This document shows positions 1 to 11,278 of a stretch of 64,000 nucleotides of DNA, one piece after another. Origin of the DNA: Mesorhabditis belari. Lineage: Eukaryota > Nematoda > Chromadorea > Rhabditida > Rhabditidae. The stretch covers positions 496,001 through 560,000 of the forward strand of contig CAUEEP010000222.1 of NCBI GenBank assembly GCA_958450365.1. The letters run 5' to 3'. The position numbers were made by a program, and so were the translations under genes. The first letter of the stretch is position 1; the number at the start of each line of letters is the position of its first letter. A model generated the notes under the pieces. It was not told the DNA's origin, made no database searches, and saw only the letters and a list, made by a program, of their open reading frames with translations.

Positions 1-760
1 AAATAGATAAATCAGGCAATAGTAGTTTTTTGTAGTTTAGCCTTTTTTACTAAAATTTCAGCCTAACGCTACTGGTTGCTTGCCAAAAAAGTGGCTTGGG
101 TTCGACCCCAGGCCTTGAAATTTCGGTATATTGTGATCTGGAAGTCACACAAGATATTTCATGAAAAAGATTTGCGAAATCGACAAAGTACAAAATGGCG
201 CAGTGGGATTTCAGGTTACTTGCAAAAAAGTGGCTTGGGTTCGCCGGCCAGGCCTGGAATTTCGGCATATTGTGATCTGGAAGTCACACAAGATATTTCA
301 TGAAAAAGATTTGCGAAATCGACAAAGTACAAAATGGCGCAGTGGGATTTCAGGTTGCTGGCAAAAAAAGTGGCTTGGGTTCGAGCCCAGGCCTTGAAAT
401 TTCGGTATATTGTGATCTGGAAGTCACACAAGATATTCCATGAAAAAGATTTGCGAAATCGACAAAGTACAGGATGGCGCAGTGGGATTTCAGGTTACTT
501 GCAAAAAAAGTGGCTTGGGTTCGCCGCCAGGCCTTGGAATTTCGGCATATTGTGATCTGGAAGTCACACAAGATATTTCATGAAAAAGATTTGCGAAATC
601 GACAAAGTACAAAATGGCGCAGTGGGATTTCAGGTTGCTGGCAAAAAAAGTGGCTTGGGTTCGAGCCCAGGCCTTGAAATTTCGGTATATTGTGATCTGG
701 AAGTCACACAAGATATTCCATGAAAAAGATTTGCGAAATCGACAAAGTACAGGATGGCGC
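1..760 (+). repeat. Tandem array of a 140-bp tRNA-like unit (about 5 copies)
   Basis: The unit recurs every 139-140 bp: CTGGAAGTCAC boxes start at 138, 277, 417, 557 and 697. Each unit holds GGCGCAGTGGG (like a tRNA A box) about 50-60 bp before GGTTCGA (like a B box), then the CTGGAAGTCAC box. Copies differ by a few bases, with two alternating variants (GGTTACTTGC and GGTTGCTGGC), so a dimer has probably been amplified. It looks like a tandemly amplified tRNA-derived short element. No open frame here is believable as protein. Confidence 0.85.
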
Positions 761-770
761 AGTGGGATTT

Positions 771-829
771 CGGAGGATTACCGGGCGAGCGGTCTCTTTC
801 GCCCACGGGTTCGACTCCCCGACCGGACC
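771..829 (+). repeat. tRNA-like fragment (SINE head or tRNA relic)
   Basis: It ends in GGTTCGACTCCCC followed by GACCGGACC, a good T-arm and 3' acceptor look-alike. The 5' half does not fold into an acceptor/D-arm pair. It directly abuts the 140-bp array. Likely a truncated tRNA-derived repeat rather than a working tRNA gene. Confidence 0.5.
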
Positions 830-839
830 TAGCTCCAGT

Positions 840-1480
840 AGATTTAGATAAATCGAAAATCTAATTGCCAGGAATTGTGCTGTGCCTTCCAGATCGGAGA
901 GAAACGCAAAAATTATCGAGATTTGAAATAAGAATGAGCGACTTAGGCACTTGGGTAGTTAAGCCGGACAATAGCTGGGTATTCGTTGATCTACTTGGTA
1001 CGACAATCCGGTTGTTTAAAGGGCAAAATGGCTAAGCTGGATGTCACGCTAGTGTTTCATAATCATAGAATCATCATTTAAGCAATTTAGGCACTTGGGT
1101 AAGGAGCCGGACGGTAGCTGGGTGTTTTCTGACATACTTTGTAGGATGATCCGGTTGTTTAAAAACCAAAATGGTCAATCTGGATGTCACGCTAGTGTTT
1201 CATAATCATAGAATCAGCATTTGCTCACCTTAGGCACTTGGGTACCGGGCGGCGGCGCGGCGGTGACACTAATCTACCCAAGTAACGCAAATGTCAGTAA
1301 ATCAAAATCTAATTCTCAGGAATTGTGTTGTGCGTTCCAGATCAGAGAGAAACGCAAAAATTATCGAGTTTCGGATAAGGATGAGCGATTACAAGCGTTG
1401 AACTCATATCTTCGTCAAATTTTTCCTCAAATCCCCATTTTGCATCTGCCCAGGTGCTGTACTTGAGCCAAAAAAGGGCT
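840..1480. repeat. Diverged boxed repeats; inverted partner of 2880-3340
   Basis: Units with the phrase TTAGGCACTTGGGTA and the CTGGATGTCAC box appear at about 925-1060 and 1080-1215. A GTGCCTTCCAG box is at 882 and GTGCGTTCCAG at 1330. Closely related sequence appears in inverse orientation at 2880-3340. No exon was recognised here. Confidence 0.6.
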
Positions 1481-1521
1481 AAACTGTTTACAGAATTCGA
1501 TTCTTGACTCAAATCAGCCAC

Positions 1522-4500
1522 TCACAGCCGTTTTGCTCGCCGCCGTTGCGCCTCTTTCACTGGAGCCGCCTTCATATGAGAGTAGACCCTGAAATTTTGC
1601 AAATTAATAAAGCGATAAATCTTTTGTGTTAATATTTGACGAAACTGGAGCGCACGTTAGTTATTTTTTTGATTTCAAATCTTTAAACCCCAAAATTGAC
1701 TCAAAAGTTGAAATTTGATCCAAAAGTTTCAGGACTGAGTCGTTTTTTCGAGCCCCGCAATGGTTTTACGGGTTTTGATTGAAGAAATTTCCAAATTGGA
1801 TAGCACCTCAATGGTTGACACCAAAAAACCCACCTTGCCAGGCAATCGTGTAGCATGAAGCGCGACACCCACGACACGCAGCCCAGCAACGTCAGCACGA
1901 TTCCGATCGACATCAGAGTGACGCCCTGTAATAGGATTTCTATAGTGACCTCCAGGATGTAAGGATTTCAAGAAATTATCCATCTAGCCTCCATCGTTTG
2001 CTTTAAATCACGATGAACGCGATCGAGGCCCTAGCTCATTGTTGGGTCGATTAAATTCGCTGAAACTTTGGCGTTTGCTTAGTTGGATGTCACAGTAGGC
2101 TACGGATTAAAAAAAGCCGCCGGTTCTACAGTTCTACAGCCGCCAACTACAGTACCTGACTACAGTACTTGACTACAGTACCCGACTACAGTACCCCAAC
2201 TAATGCCTGCTTTTAAGTAATAGGATTTCTATAGTGACCTCCAGGATGCAAGGATTTCAAAAAATCATCCATCTAACCTCCATCGTTCGCTTTAAATAAC
2301 GATGAACGCGATCGAGGCCCTAGCTCATTGTTGGGTTGATGAAATTCGCTGAAACTTTGACGTTTGCTTAGTTGGATGTCACAGCAAAAAGTTATGGGGT
2401 TTAGATTTTGAATTTTTAAGGTTTCAGCGAAATTTGCATATATAAATTTGCATTGAAAATTTTGAATTAAAAATTTGCATTAAAAATTTGCATTTAATTT
2501 TCATTTTTTGCCGAGAATTTCCGAAAATCCTCATTTTTCTCAAAATTCTTCCAAAAATGGGCCTTTTGAACGACGCGATAATTTCAATCCTTACGACGTA
2601 AGTTCTTTGATTCTTTGAAATTTTCGAGTGCACCAGAAGGCCTGCGTTTACAGGAGCACAAAGTACTCTTGTAGCCTAAGTTGCTCTTGTTGCCGAATTT
2701 ATGATTTCGATTTCGATAAACGGTCGCCTTCTGGCAATCATAACCAGTTCTGGATGTCACACCGTACGATAAGCATCAATTTACGGTACCATAGCAATAT
2801 TTTTTTAGTGACAGTACCATAGGTTTCAGCTGCCGGGGGGTGTACTTTGTGCTGTCGCGTAAACGCGCGCCTTCTGGCACAAAGCATAGTGTGACATCCA
2901 GATTGGGCATTTTGGTCTTTAAACAATCGGATTATTGTACAAATCATAACAAAGAACACCCATCTACCATCCGGCTCCTTTCCAAAGTGCCTAAATTGCG
3001 TCAATGATGTTTCTATGATTTTGAAACACTAGAGTGACATCCAGCTTAGCCATTTTGACCTTTAAACAACCGGATTGTCGTACAAAGTAGCCCAAAGAAT
3101 ACCCAGCTACCGTCCGATTTAATCACCCAAGTGCCTAAGTTGCGTAAATGCTGATTCTATGATTTCAAAAAACTAGTGTGACATCCAGATTGATCATTTT
3201 CGCCTTTAAACAGTCGATTATTGTACAAAGTAGATCAGGGAATACCAGAATATGAGATCAACGCTTGTAATCGCTCAATCTTCTCTCAATTTCAATAATT
3301 TTTGCATTTCCCTCTGATCTGGAAGGCACATCACAATTTCTGAGAATTAGATTTTTGGTTTTCTACTTGGGTACATTAGTGTACAATGGACATGGGTGTC
3401 CATTGTACACTAATGTACTGGATTCAATTTTTACGAATTTCAGCGTCTGGAGTGTGATCGTTTGGTGTTGGGACGAGAGTGTATGGCTCATGCCTACTTT
3501 CGGCGCTCTTCTCTGCTGTGGATTGATCGGCAAGAGCTTCCTCGTCAAGTACCTCCTCTCCCCATCCCACGAGAAAATGAGTAAGAGAAATTTCTTGATA
3601 ACCCCCCCGATTTTATCTCGAAAATTTCAAATGTGTACTCCAGGATTGAGGAATTATAAGAAAAATTCGATCCCTAATCACCAAATTCCGTGTTATTTAG
3701 CGAGGAAACGAGTTCAGGCTTGTTTAGCTCTTTTTTATATGGTAAAAGTTTTTCAAATTAAAAGCATTTCTTAGTTGGATATCACAGGAGATATTGTCGG
3801 GGTTAAAAGGAAATTTTTTTTATTTTCTATTTTTTTCAGAGAAACTCCTCGATTACCGCAAAACTCTTGAAAAAATGAAAGAGGTTTTTTTGATCTTTTA
3901 CTATTTCTATTGGTTTCTTTAGTTCCTTGAAGCCGAGTACACGGAGGCAGAGTGGAGCGATGCGAAATTTTGCGCCGTCTACATCCGAGTAAGACTTCAG
4001 ATTTTCGAGAAATCAAAATTTCAACAGCTAACCACTAAAAATAATTAAAAATTCGGATTCCCCGTAGTCGATTTACTTTAAACGACATATGACACGGGTA
4101 TGATAGCTAAAAATTTCGACCAGGCACTCCACAGCCCGGTTCAATTACCCAAATTTGTGTAAAAGACTGTAATGCAGAAATTTGATCAATTCAAGCTTTG
4201 GGGTGACATCCAACTAAAATATAGCCAAAATATTAGACAGCTTATCCCTTCTAGAACAAGAGTTGCATCGCCAAGCAGTTTTGCTCGAAAAGTGCCTGAT
4301 TGAAATTCCATAATTTGATTTGATTCCTTAAATTTGATTAATCCAAACATTGCTGTGACATCCAACTAGAATATAGCCAAAATATGGAGCTGAAATTTCC
4401 GGCAAGCAGCCACTTTCCGAGGGGCTCCTCTTCCCGCCAAAAGTGCCTGCCTCAAAACTGCCCCAAAACCCCCCGTGTTTGGTGTCGTTTAAAGGTTCTT

Positions 4501-5879
4501 GGCTATGGGGAATCCGAAAATTCAATTATTTTCGAAGGTTACCTTTAAAAATCCCGGTGAAAGGTGAAAAATTTGCATTTATCGTTTGAAGTTTATCTAA
4601 TCGAAAAATGGATGTGATTTTTGGATTCCTGATAGTCGATTTGCTTTAAACGACATACGGCACAGGGGTGTTGGGCGGGAATTTCGGCCAGGCACTTTCC
4701 AGGTCCGGTTCAATTACGCAACTTTGTGTAAAAGACCGTAATTCCGAAATGAAGAAATGAAGAAATTTGATCAATTCAAGCTTTGGTGTGACATCCAACT
4801 AGACTCTAGCTGAAATATTCGACAGCTTATCCCTTCTAGAACAAGAGTTACACCGCCAAGCAGTTTTGCTTAAAAAGTGCTTGACTGAAATTTCGAAATG
4901 CTGAAATTTGATTAAACCAAACTTTGCTGTGACATCCAACTAGAATATAGCCAAAATCCTAGACAGCTTATCCCTTCTAGAACAAGAGTTATGCCAGCAA
5001 GGAGTTCCGCACGTAAGCCTGGTTGGAATTTCGGCCAGGATCCGTTTGCGATATGTCGTTTAGAGTAAATCAACTATGGGGAATCCAAATTTTCTGATTT
5101 CTTCTTAGTTTTACGAAGCGTACTGGGAATTTCTCGAGATCGCTCGCCGCCAATATGATGGAGAAGTGAAATTTTGAAATTATAACTTTCTAACTAATTT
5201 CTTTTAGCTTTTGAACAATTCCCCGTACGAGGATTTCGTGAAAGTGACTATTAACGAGAAATCGATTCGAGTCACCAACGAGACGACGATAAAAACGGAA
5301 ATGAACGAGAACGAGCGTGAATAAACGTTTTGGTCAATAGTTTCGGCTTAATTTTTTGATTTTTGAGGAATCTGGAAGGCACAAAGCGAAAAGGAAAACT
5401 TAAAATCTGGGATCATCTTTAAAAAAAAAAATCGAAATTTCGGGCTACAGGACTGGCGGTTTTTAAGCGCTGTGCCTGACTGGAATGAGTTATTTCCTAT
5501 ACGGAACAACGATCTGGAGCTCACTATAGATATAGAATGAAATTAGAGAAAATTTGAGGAAACTTAAAATTTTGGCGCCGGACGGGATCGAACCCTCGAC
5601 CTTTGGATTACTAGCGCCATTAACCACTGCGCTATAGGTGGGTTAGAACCGTGATTTTTGAACAGCATGACATCCAGATTGAAAGAAAAACTAACCGGGG
5701 TGATCACCAAGGCCTCCTGGGTGTAGAAAAAGAAGGTGATCGCGGCGCCGGAAGTGACGAGGACAAGGCCTGGAGTTTTAAATAGAGAATTTATACGGAT
5801 TAAACCCACCAGTCATCATTGATAACAATGCTAATAAGGAGCTCGTGCAGCGACACTTCGGCGCACCAAGAATCCCCAT
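1522..5879 (-). CDS. Small two-pass transmembrane protein, about 100 aa (4 exons)
   Basis: Exons on the minus strand: 5879-5810, 5769-5696, 1925-1834, 1588-1522. All junctions are GT-AG with matching phases, giving 100 residues and a TGA stop. The start ATG follows CTATTCAG, a likely spliced-leader acceptor. The protein begins MGILGAPKCRC and has one hydrophobic span at about residues 13-39. After a short polar turn (TQEALVITP) comes a second span at about 49-68. The tail is basic (KEAQRRRAKRL). The layout suggests a hairpin membrane protein with a cytosolic basic tail. I do not recognise the family. Intron 2 (1926-5695) is very long and appears to hold an unrelated plus-strand gene. The alternative is that exons 1-2 and 3-4 belong to different genes, but the phases join cleanly. 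Confidence 0.6.
1928..2383. repeat. Direct duplication (about 167 bp) flanking a CTACAGTAC microsatellite
   Basis: The block 1928-2094 is repeated with few changes at 2218-2383. Both start with GTGACCTCC boxes and end with TTGGATGTCACAG. Between them, at about 2132-2200, lies a run of CTACAGTAC-type repeats. The first copy starts just beyond the acceptor of exon 3 of the small membrane protein gene, so the duplication copied intron sequence. Confidence 0.7.
2410..2740. other. AT-rich intronic stretch, no gene seen
   Basis: AT-rich sequence with several near-repeats of AAATTTGCAT between 2430 and 2510. No splice-consistent exon was found in either strand. Confidence 0.4.
2745..3340. repeat. 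Series of boxed ~140-bp repeats
   Basis: Boxes at about 2750, 2888, 3032, 3178 and 3318, spaced about 140-146 bp. Orientation switches between CTGGATGTCAC and GTGACATCCAG. The units share the phrases TTTAAACAATCGGATT and GTACAAA and are the inverse of the 925-1215 units. Confidence 0.75.
3371..3418. repeat. Perfect 21-bp hairpin
   Basis: The left arm 3371-3391 and right arm 3398-3418 are exact reverse complements, separated by a six-base loop (ATGGGT). It lies 25 bp upstream of the acceptor of the nested plus-strand gene. Function unknown. Confidence 0.9.
3444..5324 (+). CDS. Unknown membrane-anchored protein, 5' end incomplete (5 exons seen)
   Basis: Exons: 3444-3580, 3840-3883, 3923-3988, 5109-5165, 5208-5324. 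All have AG acceptors, GT donors and consistent phases, ending at TAA 5322-5324. The visible 138 residues start with a hydrophobic stretch (VWSVIVWCWDES, then MPTFGALLCCGLIGKSF). A charged, helix-rich part follows (KLLDYRKTLEKMKE, EAEYTEAEWSD) with aromatic residues (FYEAYWEFLEIARRQ), then an acidic tail. The N-terminus is unclear. An upstream exon may be missing, or translation may start at the Met encoded at 3490 if 3444 is a trans-splice site. The first ATG after 3444 (3482) is in another frame. Family not recognised. It sits inside intron 2 of the minus-strand gene. Confidence 0.55.
4120..5080. repeat. Dispersed repeat block with GTGACATCCAAC boxes
   Basis: Units with GTGACATCCAACTAGA and the phrase CTTATCCCTTCTAGAACA recur at about 4200, 4350, 4790 and 4930. 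The same family reappears at 6000-6720. Here the box ends TCCAA rather than TCCAG, a local variant. This block fills intron 3 of the nested gene. Confidence 0.7.
5578..5645 (-). repeat. tRNA-like repeat (minus strand)
   Basis: On the minus strand it reads GCGCAGTGGTTAATGGCGC, then GGTTCGATCCCGTCCGGCGCC. A and B boxes and a T-arm are clear. The 5' acceptor bases do not pair with GGCGCC, so this is a tRNA-derived repeat, not an intact tRNA. It lies in intron 2 of the small membrane protein gene. Confidence 0.65.
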
Positions 5880-5894
5880 TCTGAATAGTTCAGA

Positions 5895-6780
5895 TTAGTC
5901 AAAAAAGCGAAAATCAACAAAAATCAAGCTAGACACTCGTCTAGAGAGCGTCCAGGCTCTGCCAAAGTGCTGGACAAAGTGCTGGTTAGATCAGGTCCAC
6001 TTTCAACTTTGACCCCCCTTGTTTGGTGTCGTTTAAAGGTTCTTGGCTATGGGGAATCCGAAAATTCAATTATTTTCAAAGGTTGGCTTTGAAAGTCCCG
6101 GTGAAAGATGAAAAATTTGCATATATCGCTTGGAGTTGTTCTAATCGAAAAATGGATGTGATTTTTGGATTCCTGATAGTCGATTTGGTTTAAACGACAT
6201 ACGGCACGGGGGTGTTGGGCGGGAATTTCGGCCAGGCACTTTTCAGGTCCGGTTTAATTACCCAACTTTGTCTAAAAACAGTAATTCCGAAATTGCGAAA
6301 TGAAGAAATTTGATCAATTCAAGCTTTGCTGTGACATCCAACTTAGATTTAGCCAAAATATTAGAACGCTTATTCTTTCTAGAACAAGAGTTTCACCGCC
6401 AAGCAGTTTTGCTTAAAAAGTGCTTGACTGAAATTCTCAGCAACAACACCCGCTACAATCTTAAATTTTGTGGTGACATCCAACTAGAATATAGCCAAAA
6501 TATTAGAACGCTTACTCCTTCTAGAACAAGAGTTACACCGCCAAGCAGTTTTGCTTAAAAAGTGCTTGACTGAAATTTCGAAATGCTGAAATTTAATCAA
6601 TCTAAACTTTGCTGTGACATCCAACTAGAATATAGCCAAAATCCTAGACAACTTATCCCTTCTAGAACAAGAGTTATGCCAGCAAGGAGTTCCGCACCAA
6701 AAGTGCTGGACATAGTGCTGGTTAGATCTAACCCTGAGGGTTACTGTAGCCTAGCCATAAGCTTATTGCTGTAAAACTCA
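5895..6780. repeat. Second copy of the 4.1-5.0 kb repeat family
   Basis: The phrases TTTAAAGGTTCTTGGCTATG, TTTGGATTCCTGATAGTCG and CTTCTAGAACAAGAGTT match those at 4480-4990. Boxes GTGACATCCAAC start near 6330, 6472 and 6614, 142 bp apart. No exon recognised. Confidence 0.7.
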
Positions 6781-6977
6781 CACCGGTGTGAACTCGTCAA
6801 CGTATGGCGGTGGATCGAACTCGATTTGGATCGATCCATCCGGTGAGAGAACCCGGGACGATGATGAGGAGCACTCCCCGACTCGTTCAGCTACAATCTC
6901 CTCCTTTTCCTTTGTTTCGTTCCAAATGGAAGGCACTAAATGCGTAAAAACTGTTTTACAAGAGATTACCGAGCATT

Positions 6978-7052
6978 TACCGCCTCGGGGACTCGAACCC
7001 GGGCCTTGCCCACCCCGTTCGTTTTGTAACCAAACACACTACCAATACACCA
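6978..7052 (-). repeat. tRNA-like repeat (minus strand)
   Basis: The minus strand shows GGTGTATTGGTAGTGTGTTT and GGTTCGAGTCCCCGAGG. The middle contains TTACAAA, which could be a decayed anticodon loop, but the variable region is too long for an intact tRNA. Probably tRNA-derived. Confidence 0.55.
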
Positions 7053-7059
7053 TATGTAA

Positions 7060-7790
7060 ATTCGCTTATTTTACTTCGAAAATAAAGCCATTCGCTTACA
7101 TGCATTCCAGCTTGAAACTTTTCTTTTACAACTAACCCTCTAGTGACAAGGAAACACGTTTCCGGTGGTTCGACAGCATTTCAGCCATTATTTCAGCGAA
7201 TATTTGAATAGAACTCGAAAATTTTTGAATTATTTCATCGATCTGGAGCGCACAGGAGGTGTGTGAGCGTTTAGATATTGAATAGGGAAATTTTCCCGTT
7301 ACCCGGGCGAACTAAGCCGATAATTGGTCACCCGCATCTCGTACCAGCTTCATCAGAAAGAGATTTGCGGGAAATTTTTGTGAATCCTGGAAGTCACCAG
7401 GGAGAAATAGCAAATAATTTACAGCAGTTACTCAAAAAAAAAAATTTTTGATTTTGATGACTCAAAATTTGTTTATTTTTTATATAAAAATATCGAACTA
7501 TCTATTTTTTCATTTTTTAAAATATTCAGCTTTCCACGGGTTCTCTATTCGTCTCTATTTCTGAAAAAAATCGTCAAACCGAAATGAGGCGTGAAAACGA
7601 GAAGAAAAGAGAAAACAACCGAAATTTGCATATATGCTGAGGTCGATTCGTTTTTTTTTCGTCACCCCTCGCGCACTATTAGCCCATTTTTGGATGAAAT
7701 GCTATCCAGCATGGATAGTCGCACTATTCATATGCAAATTTGCTGCCTACTTTTGGAGATTTTCGCGAGAACTCAAAAATTCGAAAAATC
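7060..7790. other. Non-coding stretch, no gene seen
   Basis: AT-rich DNA with boxes CTGGAGCGCAC at 7243 and CTGGAAGTCAC at 7386. No splice-consistent exon or structured RNA was recognised. Confidence 0.4.
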
Positions 7791-7794
7791 GACT

Positions 7795-8665
7795 TAGGAC
7801 TGGGCGAATTTAAGCTATAATCTGTTTAAATTTGATCGTTTCATCGATTTTTCGTGGATCATGGATGTCACGTAATTGAATGGGCTAGGTAGAAAGACGA
7901 TTCGGAGAGAGGAAGGGGAAATTGGAAACTCAATTTAGGACTGGGTGAATTCAAGCTATCATATATTAAAAGCTGATCGTTTCATAGCTTTTTCGTAAAT
8001 TCTGGATGTCACATAATTGAATGGGCTAGGTGGAAAGACGATTCGGAGGGCAGAAGGAAAATTCGAGAATCCAACTTAGGACTGGATGAATTTAGCCTAT
8101 AATATACTTAAATCTGATCATTTCATAGCTTTTTCGTGAATCCTGGATATCACATAATTGATTGCAGTAAGCCTAGGTGATCAGGAATGTGCGGAAGATC
8201 AGTTGGCCAGGATTGGAAGGGGTGGAAAGAGGATTTGGAGAGGGGAGGGGGGAAATTGGAAACTCAATTTAGGACTGGGTGAATTTAAACTATAATATAT
8301 TAAAATCTGATCGTTTCATAGCTTTTTCATAAATCCTGGATGTCACGTAATTGAATGGGCTAGTTGGAAAGACGATTCGGAGGGGTAAGGGAAAATTCGA
8401 GAATCCAGCTTAGGACTGGGTGAATTTAAGCTATTATATACTTAAATTTGATTGTTTCATAGCTTTTTCGTAAATCCTGGATGTCACATAATTGATTGGG
8501 CTAGGTGGAAAGACGATTCGGAGGGGTTAGGGAGAATTTGAAAAATCGACTTAGGACTGGGTGAATTTAGCCTATCAAATACCTAAATTTGATCGTTTCA
8601 TCGATTTTTCGTGGATCATGGATGTCACGTAATTGAATGGGTTTAGTGGGAGGGGTGGAAAGACG
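7795..8665. repeat. Local tandem array, ~142-bp unit, 6 copies
   Basis: Each unit begins TTAGGACTGGGTGAATTTA, carries TTTCATAGCTTTTTCGT and the CTGGATGTCAC box, then GGAAAGACGATTCGGAG. Box starts at about 7860, 8003, 8148, 8337, 8477 and 8617. The 8148-8337 gap is longer because of an inserted G-rich piece. Two copies carry ATGGATGTCAC. Confidence 0.85.
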
Positions 8666-8669
8666 ATTC

Positions 8670-9660
8670 GGCGAGAGAGGGGAACCCATTTTATGGCGTG
8701 CCTCGGGCGTGTGAGTGCCCCCTCTGGCCCGACCGATTGCCAAATCGATTTCCCTGCCCCCAAATGATTCCCATTACATAGCATGACGTCCAGCTTGATT
8801 AAATCCATTTTCAAATTTTTGATTTTACCAGCGATTTTTTTCAAAGCGAGCCATTCTCAAATCAGAGGGTCAGGTGATTTTCAAAGGTGCGTAATCTTTT
8901 TTCTTCAGAAATGAAAGCCTAAGTTGCCTTCCAGATTGAAGATTTAATTTGGTTTTATTTGAAGAATGGAAGTTTTTTCTGGAGAATTGTTGAGATGAAG
9001 ATTAAGATCAGCGAATAAAGCAATTTTCTCGATTTTGCCATTGGCAAAATTGAAAATGCCCTCCAGGATGATGATCAAAATCGATTGTTTTCTCTGAAAA
9101 AAAGATTCTGAAAAAAGATTTGAAAGGATAACCTTCGAATTCTCCAACCCCTCCTCTTTTCTTTTCTTTACCCCGCGCGTTGCCCATAAAGAAGACCCAT
9201 AAAGAGAGATAGTGAGTGATTTCGAGAGAGTGAATGACAGGAAAGGGAACGGAGCGGGCAGAGACCGAGATTTATGGGAGGGTGGGAGGGAAGAGAGGAG
9301 AGAAGCAAGGGCAGGACTGGTGACTCCTCCCCAACCGAAGAATAGTTCGAGTCACCACTTTTTCTACTCGAGCACTCCCCGTGCGACCCAGCATCACCAT
9401 ATTTGTATGTAAATTTGCTATATTCCCATAGACAGCCGAGTTTTTCCCCCAGTCCTTAAACTCAAAATCTCCTTTTCTTCTTTTTGCTTTTTTAAACTTT
9501 TAAGCATCTAGAATTTTTATGTGACATCCAGATTGTTAAAAAATTTTGTTCGATTTTGTTTTTGATGAGTTTTTATAGCTTTTATAAGCCTGATTGAATC
9601 TAGTTTCAAGTTCCACTGATTTTCTATGGATTTAAATTATCTAATTTCTTAAATAATCAA
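8670..9660. other. Intergenic DNA with scattered boxes
   Basis: Degenerate boxes lie at about 8786 (ATGACGTCCAG) and 8928 (TTGCCTTCCAG), and a good one at 9520 (GTGACATCCAG). A purine-rich stretch lies at 9200-9310. Nothing coding was recognised. Confidence 0.4.
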
Positions 9661-10395
9661 ATATTTCTACGATCTGGATGTCACGAAACCAATTGGCAAC
9701 AAAATTTTGCATTCAGTCTCGATTCGAGAGTTGACGGATATGCGTCCGAGACCTAGCTTTTTTCTTTAGATCTAGATAACTATTCACCAAGTTAAGCAGA
9801 TATTTTGCCTATCTGGATGTCACGAGACTAGTTGGCAGCAAAATTTCGCATTCAGTCTCGATTCGGGAGTTGACAGGTATGGAACGTCCGAGACCTAGCC
9901 GTTTTCTTTAGATCTAGATAACTATTCACCAAGTTCAGAAGATATTTTACCTATCTGGATGTCACGAGACTAGTTGACAATAACATTTTGCAACCAGTTG
10001 CTATTTGGAGTTGACGGGTGTGGAACGTCCGAGACCTAGCCGTTTTCTTTAGATCTAGATAACTATTCACCAAGTTTAGTAAATTTTTGGCCTATCTGGA
10101 TGTCACGAGACTAGTTGGCAATAATATTTTGTACCCAGTTGGGTTCGGGAGTTGATGGGTATGGAGCGTCGGAGATCTCTCCGTTTTCTTTAGATCTAGA
10201 TAACTAATCACCAAGCTAAGCAGATATTTTACCCGTCTGGATGTCACGAGACAAGTTGGCAATAACATTTTGCATCCAATCTCGATTCGGGGAGTTGACG
10301 ATCTGTAACGTCCGAGATCTCCCCCGTTTCCTTTAGCTCTAGATAACTATTCACCAAGTTTAGCAAATATTTTGCCGATCTGGATGTCACAGATC
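9660..10395. repeat. Local tandem array, 140-bp unit, 6 boxes
   Basis: CTGGATGTCAC boxes start at 9677, 9817, 9957, 10097, 10240 and 10380, i.e. 140, 140, 140, 143 and 140 bp apart. Units share GAGACTAGTTGGCAA, GGAGTTGACGG and TTTAGATCTAGATAACTA. The unit sequence is unrelated to the 7.8-8.7 kb array except for the box. Confidence 0.9.
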
Positions 10396-10479
10396 AATTC
10401 GGCTGCAAAAACTTTTCCCCAATCGCCAATCCACCAAAGTGCGAATCGTTATTTGGAGTGATTAGTGGGTGTCGATGGA

Positions 10480-10680
10480 GCACGCCAACCCCCACCGTTC
10501 CCCCCGCCGCCTTCCAGGTCAAACAATTCCCAGATCCCTAGCCCTATCTGTGCCCGGTCTCCTCTCAATGGGGCCAATAAATTTTCACCCCCATCCCCCG
10601 CGCGTACCCCTCCACCGCCCTTCTCCCCCCTTCTCCCGCCCCTTTTCATTTCCCCCGTTTCCCCAGCTCACTTTTTGTCT
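10480..10680. other. C-rich pyrimidine tract
   Basis: About 200 bp strongly enriched in C and T on the plus strand, mostly runs of CCCC and CTCC. No exon phase is convincing. Such tracts can adopt triplex or i-motif structures in principle; that is inference. Confidence 0.5.
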
Positions 10681-10819
10681 TTCCTGGAGCGCACCCCATC
10701 TATAGACAGCTTTTCAGGTCTTTTTGCAGATCTTTTTCTCAAATCGAGATCCCATCGCACCTTCTGCGTGCCTTGATCTGTTTTCCTTTCAAGTAAAGCG
10801 ATCGAATTTTTTTCAGAAA

Positions 10820-11270
10820 TTTTCAATCTGGATGTCATTAGAGAGATTCTAAACAAAATTAGCTCAAAATTCGAAATTTATAAAGCTCGAAATTCAGACT
10901 TTCAGGACTGGTTCTTTTTCTTGGTTCTTTTACCGTAATCCATTGCTCTTTTTTATATATTTGTTTTATCTGGATGTCACTAGAGAAATTCTAAACAAAA
11001 TTAGCTCGAAATTCTAAATTTGAAAAACTCGAGATTCAGACGTTTAGGACTGGTTCTTTTTCTTGGTTCTTTTACCGTAATCCATTGCTTTTTCAGATAT
11101 ATTTGTTTTATCTGGATGTCATTAGGGAGATTCTAAACAAAATTAGCTCAAAATTCGAAATTTGAAAAACTCGAAAATCAGACTTTCAGGACTGGTTCTT
11201 TTTCTTGGTTCTTTTACCGTAATCCATTGCTTTTTTCTATATATTTGTCTTATCTGGATGTCAGTACAAA
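10820..11270. repeat. Local tandem array upstream of Frizzled, 142-bp unit
   Basis: CTGGATGTCA boxes start at 10828, 10970, 11112 and 11254, exactly 142 bp apart. Units share TTCTAAACAAAATTAGCTC and TTTACCGTAATCCATTGCTT. The last box ends 15 bp before the Frizzled start codon. Confidence 0.9.
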
Positions 11271-11278
11271 GGTTTAGA

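Noticed and set aside
9660..10395. Ordinary satellite explanation for all boxes
   Set aside because: This array alone could be a simple satellite. However, the same box and spacing recur with unrelated unit sequences and in alternating strand elsewhere, so a single satellite does not explain the pattern.
10465..10776. Proline-rich 103-codon frame upstream of Frizzled
   Set aside because: Composition follows from the C-rich tract; open in two overlapping frames, no splice signals and no domain.
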